Below are positions 25,440-31,818 of a stretch of DNA of 31,818 nucleotides, one piece after another (within the stretch, counting starts at the first letter, position 1; each line of letters starts with the position of its first letter). The stretch lies in contig CALGXF010000028.1 of assembly GCA_937935995.1 (NCBI GenBank), positions 1 through 31,818 of the forward strand. The letters run 5' to 3'. Both the position numbers and the translations under genes were made by a program. The notes under the pieces are model-generated. The model ran no database searches and had not been told where the DNA came from. It saw nothing but the letters and a program-made list of their open reading frames with translations. Origin of the DNA: an uncultured Alphaproteobacteria bacterium. GTDB taxonomy: Bacteria; Pseudomonadota; Alphaproteobacteria; CAAHEQ01; UBA3637.

Positions 25440-25841
25440 ATGAAAAAGACAGTCAGACTTTTCTTGGTTTTAGGGCTCTTAACGGGGCTGACGGCCTGCG
25501 GCGGCGGTCAAACGACTTATTATTGGTACAAAGAAGGTGTCGGGCCGCAATGGTTCGCCAAAGATCATAATGAGTGTTTGGCTGAAGCCGATTATTTCCC
25601 GTGGACGGCGCCGGCTTGGCCGCCGGGAACGGAACCGTTGCCCGAATTGCGGTTTGACAACGATTCCAATAATGGGATTTGGGCTAATTTCATTCCTTAT
25701 CCGGGCGCACAGCCGGTTTATGTCAATTCATTGGCGGATGACTGGTCAATGGTGCCGTCCGTCTATCGCCGGTGCATGGAAGATAAAGGATACATTGAAC
25801 GGGCACCGTCGCGTAAAGATCGCCAAGTTTTGCCGGACTAA
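25440..25841 (+). CDS. Small lipoprotein of unknown function
   Basis: A 133-residue protein. MKKTVRLFLVLGLLTGLTACGGG is a clear lipoprotein signal peptide with lipobox LTAC, so the mature N-terminus would be a lipidated Cys at residue 20. The residue after it is Gly, consistent with outer-membrane sorting. The rest is rich in Trp, Tyr and Pro, with two Cys (HNECLAEA, YRRCMEDKGY) that may pair; this C...C pattern with RRCMEDKGY is common in small uncharacterised lipoproteins. The start at 25440 has AAAGGGG upstream and lies 11 bases after the GST gene; a frame extending to 25299 is inside that gene. It is likely a client of the LolC/D system at the left of the window. Confidence 0.82.
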   Translation: MKKTVRLFLVLGLLTGLTACGGGQTTYYWYKEGVGPQWFAKDHNECLAEADYFPWTAPAWPPGTEPLPELRFDNDSNNGIWANFIPYPGAQPVYVNSLADDWSMVPSVYRRCMEDKGYIERAPSRKDRQVLPD

Positions 25842-25845
25842 ATGA

Positions 25846-26991
25846 ATGACTGAAAAACCGGTTATTATGCAAATTCTGCCGGCGTTACAAAGCGGCGGCG
25901 TTGAAAGAGGAACCATTGAAATTGCGCGGGCTTTGGCGGATGCGGATTGGCCGAATATCGTTGTTTCCAACGGCGGCCCGATGGCGTATGAATTAAAACG
26001 GATGGGCGTTGAACACATTCAATTGCCGGTTCATTCCAAAAATCCGCTGATGATTTTGAAAAATGCGCGGAAATTGCGTGAAATTATCCGTGAAAAACAG
26101 GTTAAAATCGTGCATGCCCGGTCTCGGGCGCCGGCGTGGGTTGCTAAAATTGCTTTGAAAAAATGCCCGGGTGTCAAATTTCTGACAACGTTTCACGGCG
26201 TTTACAATACAAAACCGGAATGGTTAAAAAAGCCCTATAACAAAGTTATGGCTTCGGGTGATTTGGTGATTTCCATTTCTAACTTTGTGACACACCATAT
26301 TTTGGATAATTATCACATTGCATCGTCTCGAATCCGGTTAATTTACAGGGGAGCGGATGTGGAGAAATTCGATCCTTTGAAAGTGAAGCCCGAACGCGTG
26401 ATTGAGTTGGCCGAAAAATGGCAAGTCCCGGTGGATAAGCCTGTTTTAATGCTGCCGGGACGGTTGACACGGTGGAAAGGTCATTTGGTCGTGCTGGAAG
26501 CACTTGCCAAAATGAAAAACAAAGCCGTTACCTGTTTGTTTGTCGGTTCGGATCAAGGGCGAGATGATTATCATCAGGAATTAAAGGCGAAAATTGAAAA
26601 CTTGGGATTGGAAACAAACGTCCTGATTCGGGATCATTGTCCGGATATGCCGGTGGCCTATATGTTATCGGATATTGTGATTTCGGCATCGACGGATCCG
26701 GAAGCTTTCGGGCGCGTTATTCCCGAAGCGCAGGCTATGGGGCGGTTGGTCGTCGGAACAGATCACGGCGGCGCGACTGAAACCATTCAAGACGGCTTAA
26801 CCGGCTTTTTGGTTAAACCGGGGGATTCGGATGCTTTGGCCAAAACGTTGGATATGATGTTGGATATGTCGATGGGCGATCGCAAGAAAATGTCTGTTGC
26901 CGCGATGGAATCGGTTCGAACCTATTTTTCGATTTCCAAAATGTGTGAAAAAACTTTGGCAGTTTACGAAGAATTGGCAGCACAAAAATGA
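25846..26991 (+). CDS. GT4-type glycosyltransferase
   Basis: GT-B fold retaining glycosyltransferase of family 4/1, 381 residues. The N-terminal domain starts ILPALQSGGVERGTIEIARAL, the acceptor-domain signature with GGVERG, and the C-terminal domain has LPGRLTRWKGH, VGSDQGRDDYH and the EX7E motif in DPEAFGRVIPEAQAMG. No membrane helix. The donor and acceptor cannot be told from sequence; next to lpxB and a lipoprotein gene it may act on lipopolysaccharide core. It starts just after the lipoprotein stop, and its stop overlaps the prmA ATG. Confidence 0.88.
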   Translation: MTEKPVIMQILPALQSGGVERGTIEIARALADADWPNIVVSNGGPMAYELKRMGVEHIQLPVHSKNPLMILKNARKLREIIREKQVKIVHARSRAPAWVAKIALKKCPGVKFLTTFHGVYNTKPEWLKKPYNKVMASGDLVISISNFVTHHILDNYHIASSRIRLIYRGADVEKFDPLKVKPERVIELAEKWQVPVDKPVLMLPGRLTRWKGHLVVLEALAKMKNKAVTCLFVGSDQGRDDYHQELKAKIENLGLETNVLIRDHCPDMPVAYMLSDIVISASTDPEAFGRVIPEAQAMGRLVVGTDHGGATETIQDGLTGFLVKPGDSDALAKTLDMMLDMSMGDRKKMSVAAMESVRTYFSISKMCEKTLAVYEELAAQK

Positions 26992-27872
26992 CGGACTCTG
27001 TTTTAAATTATCAAAGTATTTTTATTGTCCCTCAATCAGCTTTGGAATATTTTGACAGAGCTTTGGATCCATACGCATCGGCCATGTTGATGTCTTTGTT
27101 AGAAAAAGGGCCGGATAAAGGCAAATGGAAAATTGAGGTGATTTTTGAAGGGGAACCGGATCGTCAGGCATTGGAAGTGACATTGGCCATTGCGGCGTTA
27201 AGTGCAGGCATTCCCGAACCGAAATTGGATTTGATGCCTATTCCCCGTAAAAATTGGTTACGAGAATGTTTGGTGAGCTTTCCGCCGATTTCAATCGGAC
27301 GTTATTATATTTATGGCTCACATATCAAAGAAGAACCGCCGACGGACAAACTTGCTTTGAAAATTGACGCGGCGACGGCTTTCGGCTCGGGCGAACATGC
27401 AACAACGCAAGGCTGTTTGGTGTTGTTGGACAAGGTATTAACGCTGATGACGCCTAAAATCATTTTAGACATGGGTTGCGGATCGGGGATTTTGTCTATG
27501 GCGGCAGTCAAAGCGTTGAATGGAAAAGTTTCGGTGGACGCGGTTGATATTGATCCGGAATCCGTGCGGGTAACGACTAAAAATATCCGGGAAAATCATG
27601 TGGCTGAACACATTCAAACATGGCAAAGCGACGGATATAAAAAAGTAACCGAAACATACGATTTGATTTTTGCCAATATTTTGGCGCGACCATTGATGGA
27701 AATGGCACCGGATTTGTTTTTACATTTGAAGCCGGGCGGCTATGCGATTTTATCGGGCTTTTTGAACCGCCAGCAACGTTGGGTGATGGATGCGCACAAA
27801 AAAGCCGGATTAACCTATGTCAGCCAAGAAAGAATCAAAGAATGGGGGACGTTGCTTGTTAAAAGAGATTAG
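26988..27872 (+). CDS. prmA: Ribosomal protein L11 methyltransferase
   Basis: SAM-dependent methyltransferase that trimethylates ribosomal protein L11. The 294 residues have an N-terminal substrate-binding region and a Rossmann domain: DAATAFGSGEHATTQGC, the PrmA signature, ILDMGCGSGILSMAA for SAM binding, VDIDPESV, and DLIFANILARPLMEM with the NIL catalytic loop. It starts by ATGA overlap with the glycosyltransferase, and its 3' end overlaps the next gene. Confidence 0.95.
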   Translation: MTDSVLNYQSIFIVPQSALEYFDRALDPYASAMLMSLLEKGPDKGKWKIEVIFEGEPDRQALEVTLAIAALSAGIPEPKLDLMPIPRKNWLRECLVSFPPISIGRYYIYGSHIKEEPPTDKLALKIDAATAFGSGEHATTQGCLVLLDKVLTLMTPKIILDMGCGSGILSMAAVKALNGKVSVDAVDIDPESVRVTTKNIRENHVAEHIQTWQSDGYKKVTETYDLIFANILARPLMEMAPDLFLHLKPGGYAILSGFLNRQQRWVMDAHKKAGLTYVSQERIKEWGTLLVKRD

Positions 27873-29526
27873 AGCTTATTTGCGGAAAATTGGTGCAAAC
27901 GCGCTCATCATCGGGCATGATGACGAATATCAAAATGAAATGTTGTCTCCGGACAAAGAACGATTAGCGTATGTGACGGGTTTTACGGGGTCTGCCGGCA
28001 TTGCTGTCATTACATCCAGACAGGCTGTTTTGTTTGTAGACGGCCGGTATGTTATTCAGGCCAAAAAACAAACCAAATTCAAAGTTATTCATGTCCCGCG
28101 TCAGACGACGGTTGCGCAATGGTTAGCTAAACACGTTAAGGCAAACAGTATTATCGCATATGATCCTTGGTCGCATACGGTTGCCCAGATTGATCGTTGG
28201 GCGGAAGTGTGTTCCAAAAGAGGCGCTCAATTATGGCCGTGTCCGCAAAATCCGATAGACCGGTTTTGGATTGATAAACCGCGCGCGCCTTTGGTTCATG
28301 TCTTTCCTTACGAAAAAAAATATGCCGGTAAAACAACGCGGCAAAAAGCAGGTTCGGTGCGTCGGATTTTGCGTGAAAAAGATGTTGATGGCTTTATTGT
28401 GGCCAACCCTGCAACGGTTTCATGGTTATTAAACAAACGCAGTGATGCGGTACCATATACACCGATTTATTTGGGCCGGTGTTTTGTTTCCCAAACCGGT
28501 CGGGTGCAGGAATTGACACCCGAATTGACAGAGACGTTCAAAGGCAAAGTCATCGGGATTGACGGTTTTGAAACGCCTGTGAAAATCAAGCAGGATTTAA
28601 TTGAAGCCGGTGCTTCCGTGCGGTTGATGGCTAATCCGTTTGCCTTGATGCAAGGAACGAAAAATAAAACGGAAATGGACGGCATGCGGGAAGCCGGTTT
28701 AAAGGAAAGTGCCGCCTTGTGTCAATTTTTCTGTGAATTGGAAGCACATCCGCAGGAAGGAACGGAACTGTCGATTTTAAAAACATTAGAAGCTTTCCGA
28801 TCCGAAAACGAAGATTATAAAGGCCATAGTTTTGCTCCGATTTCGGCTGTCGGAGCGCATGCCGCTTTGCCGCACTACGAGCCGCAACCCGATCATGAAG
28901 GCAAATTAAAAGGGGCTTCGGTTTATTTGCTGGATACGGGAAGTCAATTTTTATGCGGAACCACGGATGTGACGCGAACGATTGCCCTTAAAAATCCGAA
29001 TGCGTTGTTGATTAAGCGGTATACGCAAGTGTTAAAAGGCCATATTGCGTTGGCGAGAGCTTTGTTCCCTAAAGGAACCAGCGGGGCTCAGTTGGATATT
29101 TTGGCACGCCAATTTTTGTGGCAAGACGGCGTGGATTATGATCACGGAACCGGACACGGTGTGGGGACTTATTTGAATGTGCATGAAACGCCGCCGTCGC
29201 TGTCCAAATATGCGACGGAGCCGCTTCAGGAAAACATGGTCATCACGAACGAACCCGGATTTTACTTAAAAAACAAATTCGGCATCCGCATTGAAAACAT
29301 GATGACGGTTCAAAGATATAAAAAAGACCAGTTTTGTTTTGAAATGTTGACATTCATCCCGTTTTGTGATGAACTGATTGACAACGAGGCGTTGACAGAG
29401 GATGAGCGGGTTTGGCTGCGCGGATATTACCGACATATCATGGAAAAGGTTTATCCCCGCGTCAATGTTAAAACGCAAAAATGGTTAGAACAAAAGAGTT
29501 TGAAATGGATACATCCGCATCAATAA
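27817..29526 (+). CDS. M24 family Xaa-Pro aminopeptidase
   Basis: Dinuclear metal aminopeptidase that removes an N-terminal residue before proline. The product is 569 residues from ATG 27817. It has the creatinase N-terminal domains (YVTGFTGSAGIAVITSRQAVLFVDGRY) and the pita-bread catalytic domain with all five ligands: Asp in LLDTGSQF and TTDVTRTIAL, His in HGTGHGVGTYLNVHE, Glu in ITNEPGFY and IRIENMM. A TTG at 27856, 7 bases after GGGGGA, gives a 17-base overlap with prmA and removes 13 residues that do not look like the family; I consider it the better start, but report the longer frame. Intracellular peptide turnover is the likely role. Confidence 0.9.
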   Translation: MSAKKESKNGGRCLLKEIRAYLRKIGANALIIGHDDEYQNEMLSPDKERLAYVTGFTGSAGIAVITSRQAVLFVDGRYVIQAKKQTKFKVIHVPRQTTVAQWLAKHVKANSIIAYDPWSHTVAQIDRWAEVCSKRGAQLWPCPQNPIDRFWIDKPRAPLVHVFPYEKKYAGKTTRQKAGSVRRILREKDVDGFIVANPATVSWLLNKRSDAVPYTPIYLGRCFVSQTGRVQELTPELTETFKGKVIGIDGFETPVKIKQDLIEAGASVRLMANPFALMQGTKNKTEMDGMREAGLKESAALCQFFCELEAHPQEGTELSILKTLEAFRSENEDYKGHSFAPISAVGAHAALPHYEPQPDHEGKLKGASVYLLDTGSQFLCGTTDVTRTIALKNPNALLIKRYTQVLKGHIALARALFPKGTSGAQLDILARQFLWQDGVDYDHGTGHGVGTYLNVHETPPSLSKYATEPLQENMVITNEPGFYLKNKFGIRIENMMTVQRYKKDQFCFEMLTFIPFCDELIDNEALTEDERVWLRGYYRHIMEKVYPRVNVKTQKWLEQKSLKWIHPHQ

Positions 29527-29792
29527 AATTCGATTTGCTGATGAACTATGCGAACGAGTTTTTAATCGTTTTTCCCGAATTGTCCGGACAGGCAGATCAT
29601 CCGCGATTTGTGTATGACGTCAAAGCGCAAAAAGCGCTTTTATTGAAAGACGGATGCATGCCGGCGGCAGCTTTTTTCCCTTTGCCGGAAGAAGCAACGG
29701 AAAGCTTGTCAAACGCATCGCGCATTTTGTGTGTGGAAACAAAAGAAAATGCAATTCATGCGGAATATTATGCAACGGTAGAAACAAAATGA
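29505..29792 (+). CDS. Small protein of unknown function
   Basis: Unrecognised 95-residue protein with no signal peptide or membrane helix. ATG 29505 is chosen because AAAAGAG at 29492-29498 is well spaced; an ATG at 29481 would add eight residues and no ribosome binding site. It overlaps the aminopeptidase end by 22 bases, and its TGA overlaps the next ATG, so it is tightly coupled between the aminopeptidase and the M23 peptidase. The composition is ordinary and no motif is visible. Confidence 0.65.
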   Translation: MDTSASIKFDLLMNYANEFLIVFPELSGQADHPRFVYDVKAQKALLLKDGCMPAAAFFPLPEEATESLSNASRILCVETKENAIHAEYYATVETK

Positions 29793-30763
29793 AAAAGAAA
29801 CGGTTTCAACAGAAAAAAATCATCATTTGTTGCGGTGAAAAAATGACAAATTTTACGCTGCGTCCGTGGATGCAGGTAGGATTTTTGATGATTTGTCTGG
29901 CGGCAGCATATTGGGTGCTGCAAACATCCGTTTTGTATTTTTTCAGTAATGATTTAATCCGCAGCCGAGAAGTTGCTTTGTCCGAAAAACAAAGTGAAAA
30001 TAATCAGTTGAAAAAAGAATTGGCTTATTATCAAAGCCGTGTCGAGCAGTCCGAAAAATTGGCGTTGGACATTCAACAGGCGCATAAAGATATTTTGGAT
30101 AAAGTCGACCTTTTGGTTTCTGAAGAAATTAAAAATGCCGAAGGCGGTTTTGAAAAAGTGGAAAAACTGTTAAAGGAAAACGGCGCACCGATTTCAACGC
30201 TTTTGCAAAAAGTTAAAAAAGAGGAAAATGTCGGGGGTCCTTACATTCCGGATATGTCTTCGGCACTGTTGACGTTTCCGTATGCGCAAAAATTAACGGC
30301 TGTTTATGATAAAGTTGATTATTTGGAAAGCTTGGTTACATTATCGGATCGGATGCCGTTGGGATATCCGATTAGTGAAACGCGGATTTCGGCGGCTTTC
30401 GGCAGTCGAAAAGATCCGTTTACCGGGAAACGGGCAAGACATGAAGGCATTGATATTGCGGCGGCTTTGAAAACGCCGGTTCACGCGACGGCGCCGGGAG
30501 TGGTTAAACGGGCTTTTACGAACGGGGCTTATGGGAAGTTTATTGAAATCGAGCATGAAGCCGGATTTATGACGCGCTATGCTCATTTATCCGAAATTTT
30601 GGTAAAAAAGGGGGATGTGATTCAAACGGGGGACAAAATCGGATTGACGGGCAATACGGGGCGCAGCACGGGGCCGCATTTGCATTACGAGATTTTAATC
30701 GGCAAAAACCCGGTGAATCCGTATCGGTTCTTAAGAACACAAAGGGGGAAAACAAATGTTTAA
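29789..30763 (+). CDS. Membrane-anchored M23 (LytM) peptidoglycan endopeptidase
   Basis: Zinc endopeptidase that cuts peptidoglycan cross-links in the periplasm. The 324 residues start with a short basic cytoplasmic tail, a transmembrane helix at about 28-52, and a coiled coil at about 60-140 (Glu/Lys/Gln-rich heptads). The LytM domain (about 190-315) carries all zinc ligands: H218 and D222 in RHEGIDIA, and H297/H299 in GPHLHYE, plus TRYAHL, so it should be active, unlike the degenerate EnvC/NlpD forms. ATG 29789 overlaps the preceding TGA; ATG 29843 is an alternative. It overlaps the bactofilin gene by 8 bases. The same pairing is known in Hyphomonas (LmdC with BacA) and Helicobacter (Csd proteins with CcmA), where the filament positions the peptidase. 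Confidence 0.93.
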   Translation: MKKKRFQQKKIIICCGEKMTNFTLRPWMQVGFLMICLAAAYWVLQTSVLYFFSNDLIRSREVALSEKQSENNQLKKELAYYQSRVEQSEKLALDIQQAHKDILDKVDLLVSEEIKNAEGGFEKVEKLLKENGAPISTLLQKVKKEENVGGPYIPDMSSALLTFPYAQKLTAVYDKVDYLESLVTLSDRMPLGYPISETRISAAFGSRKDPFTGKRARHEGIDIAAALKTPVHATAPGVVKRAFTNGAYGKFIEIEHEAGFMTRYAHLSEILVKKGDVIQTGDKIGLTGNTGRSTGPHLHYEILIGKNPVNPYRFLRTQRGKTNV

Positions 30764-31172
30764 AAAATTAAAGGAAGCTAAAATTCAAGCAACACGCCGC
30801 GAAGCGTTGTCTCTTATCACGGATGGAACCGTCATCAAAGGGGATCTTGTGATGGAAGGAGAGTTGCATTTTGATGGAGCTATTGAGGGAAATGTAACGG
30901 CTCGTCGGGTAACGCTGGGCGAACACGGTAAAGTGGCCGGGACGATTACGGCAGATTATGTTGAAATTTACGGGTCTGTTTTGGGAGAAATCATGGCTCG
31001 AACGGTTAAACTGGGGACAAGCGCGCGTGTCAACGGAAATATTACGCAGGAAACCATTACGGTGGAAACGGGGGCTGTTTTGGAAGGGCGTTGCCGACGC
31101 GTGGATGACCCGATTGAAGGGGAACCGCCTGTTGAGGATTTGCTCATTACGGATAAGAGTCAGGAACAATAA
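30756..31172 (+). CDS. Bactofilin (polymer-forming cytoskeletal protein)
   Basis: Bactofilins form nucleotide-free filaments on the inner membrane and recruit cell-wall enzymes. The 138 residues have a short, basic N-terminal tail (MFKKLKEAKIQATRRE), which may touch the membrane or partner, then a beta-helix of about 95 residues with the DUF583 pattern: GTVIKGDLVMEGELHFDGAIEG, VTLGEHGKVAGTITAD, VEIYGSVLGEI and VKLGTSARVNGNITQE. A short acidic tail follows. It overlaps the M23 peptidase by 8 bases, and smpB begins right after its stop. Confidence 0.94.
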   Translation: MFKKLKEAKIQATRREALSLITDGTVIKGDLVMEGELHFDGAIEGNVTARRVTLGEHGKVAGTITADYVEIYGSVLGEIMARTVKLGTSARVNGNITQETITVETGAVLEGRCRRVDDPIEGEPPVEDLLITDKSQEQ

Positions 31173-31637
31173 ATGTTAATTACGACCGGCAGTGTTTCTA
31201 AAAATCGAAAAGCGCGTTTCAATTATACCATCGTTGAAACGATAGAGGCCGGTTTGGTCTTAACGGGCAGTGAAGTAAAATCGTTGCGCTTGGGGCATGC
31301 GAATATTTCGGAAAGCTATGCCGGTGAAGAAAAGGGCGATTTGTATTTGATGAACGCGCATATTACAACATATAAGGAAAGTTCTCATTTCAAACACGAA
31401 GAAAACCGGCCGCGTCAATTGTTGTTGCATAAAAAAGAAAAAAACAAGCTGATGGGTCTTATTGCGCGCAAAGGATATACGTTAATTCCGTTGGATTTGT
31501 ATTTCAATGACCGGGGAATTGCCAAAGTTTGTTTAGGGGTGGCTATCGGTAAAACGCACGCCGACAAACGCGAAACACAAAAGAAACGCGAATGGGATCG
31601 CGAAAAACAGCGCATTATGACATATAAAAATAAGTAA
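31173..31637 (+). CDS. smpB: SsrA-binding protein SmpB
   Basis: Binds tmRNA and brings it to stalled ribosomes for trans-translation. The 154 residues match the family: VSKNRKARFNYTIVETIEAGLVL, TGSEVKSLRLGHANI, RPRQLLLHKKE and the basic C-terminal tail HADKRETQKKREWDREKQRIM that folds on the ribosome. The ATG directly follows the bactofilin TAA. It is the last gene of the operon, with a terminator 30 bases after its stop. No tmRNA gene was seen in the window. Confidence 0.96.
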   Translation: MLITTGSVSKNRKARFNYTIVETIEAGLVLTGSEVKSLRLGHANISESYAGEEKGDLYLMNAHITTYKESSHFKHEENRPRQLLLHKKEKNKLMGLIARKGYTLIPLDLYFNDRGIAKVCLGVAIGKTHADKRETQKKREWDREKQRIMTYKNK

Positions 31638-31666
31638 GAGTTTGGGGGAAAAAGTATTTGTGTGAG

Positions 31667-31691
31667 AAGAGGCTGTTCAGCCTCTTTTTTT
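31667..31691 (+). terminator. Rho-independent terminator after smpB
   Basis: An 8-bp stem AAGAGGCT/AGCCTCTT (31667-31674 with 31679-31686) with a 4-base loop, followed by a T-run of seven (31685-31691). It closes the long + strand operon ending at smpB. Confidence 0.8.
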
Positions 31692-31704
31692 ATGAAAATT
31701 TTAC

Positions 31705-31733
31705 TTGACAAATAGGCGGGGGGGGGGTATACT
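31705..31733 (+). promoter_or_regulatory. Strong promoter with a G-tract spacer, probably phase-variable
   Basis: -35 TTGACA (31705-31710), spacer of exactly 17 bases, -10 TATACT (31728-31733). Both boxes are identical to the cdsA promoter. The last ten spacer bases are all G (31718-31727). It starts 14 bases after the smpB terminator and points off the right edge; its gene is outside. A second weaker set (TTGAAA 31785-31790, 19 bases, TATAAT 31810-31815) lies downstream. The remaining 31734-31818 bases hold no frame I would call. Confidence 0.75.
31718..31727. repeat. 10-base guanine homopolymer in the promoter spacer
   Basis: Ten consecutive G immediately upstream of the -10 box. With ten, the -35/-10 spacing is the optimal 17; gain or loss of a G would move it to 18 or 16 and weaken the promoter. 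Confidence 0.9.
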
Positions 31734-31818
31734 TGTAAAGATTCGTGTAAAATAGATTAAAAATCGCATTCAACTGTAAAGTCTTTGAAAGATAAGTCGC
31801 CTATAGTCATATAATAAA

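Noticed and set aside
31173..31818. Possible tmRNA or other RNA gene near smpB
   Set aside because: No tRNA-like acceptor sequence or tag reading frame could be seen in the remaining 180 bases, which contain a terminator and a promoter.

Overview
The window reads as one stretch of a moderately AT-rich alphaproteobacterial chromosome. The gene order points there: the rpsB-tsf-pyrH-frr-uppS block, cdsA-rseP-bamA-lpxD-fabZ-lpxA-lpxI-lpxB, the use of LpxI instead of LpxH, a single LolC/E-type permease next to lolD and dnaE, and an M23 peptidase paired with a bactofilin. The AT bias, strong Leu-TTG usage and compact overlapping genes would fit an uncultured host-associated alphaproteobacterium, but that is inference and I assign no genus. 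The left edge cuts a uvrD-type helicase; the right edge ends downstream of a strong promoter whose gene lies outside.

Layout. (1) 1-7996, + strand: 3' part of uvrD, lolC, a secreted protein with three six-cysteine repeats, lolD, a small membrane protein, dnaE. (2) 7993-8601, - strand: an unknown charged protein, convergent with dnaE and with its own promoter. (3) 8692-12668, + strand: promoter, structured leader, rpsB, an intercistronic terminator-like hairpin, tsf, pyrH, frr, uppS. (4) 12688-15908, - strand: a two-gene polysaccharide O-acylation cassette (MBOAT acyltransferase plus AlgX/AlgJ-like SGNH/DHHW protein) lying between uppS and cdsA. Its upstream gene is split by a run of 15 cytosines. 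(5) 16058-25428, + strand: promoter, cdsA, rseP, bamA, lpxD, fabZ, lpxA, lpxI, lpxB, a GST-fold protein. (6) 25440-31637, + strand: a lipoprotein, a GT4 glycosyltransferase, prmA, an M24 aminopeptidase P, a small unknown protein, an M23 peptidase, a bactofilin, smpB, then a rho-independent terminator. (7) 31692-31818: no gene seen, but a near-consensus promoter with a 10-guanine tract in its 17-bp spacer.

How it fits together. Most of the window is envelope biogenesis: phospholipid precursor (cdsA), undecaprenyl carrier (uppS), lipid A (lpxD/A/I/B with fabZ), outer membrane protein insertion (bamA), lipoprotein export (lolC/lolD), envelope proteolysis (rseP) and local cell-wall remodelling (M23 with bactofilin). 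Translation genes (rpsB, tsf, frr, smpB, prmA) are interleaved. Stop/start overlaps are very common, implying translational coupling.

The most notable observation is two long homopolymeric G/C tracts at positions where slipped-strand mispairing would act as a switch: one inside a surface-polysaccharide acylation gene (translational on/off) and one in a promoter spacer (transcriptional on/off). I read these as a probable phase-variation system, with sequencing or assembly error at the coding tract as the main alternative. No gene-free stretch exceeds 300 bases; the longest are 8602-8845, 15909-16119 and 31638-31818, and their contents are listed. I saw no tRNA, rRNA, CRISPR array, insertion sequence or prophage gene.
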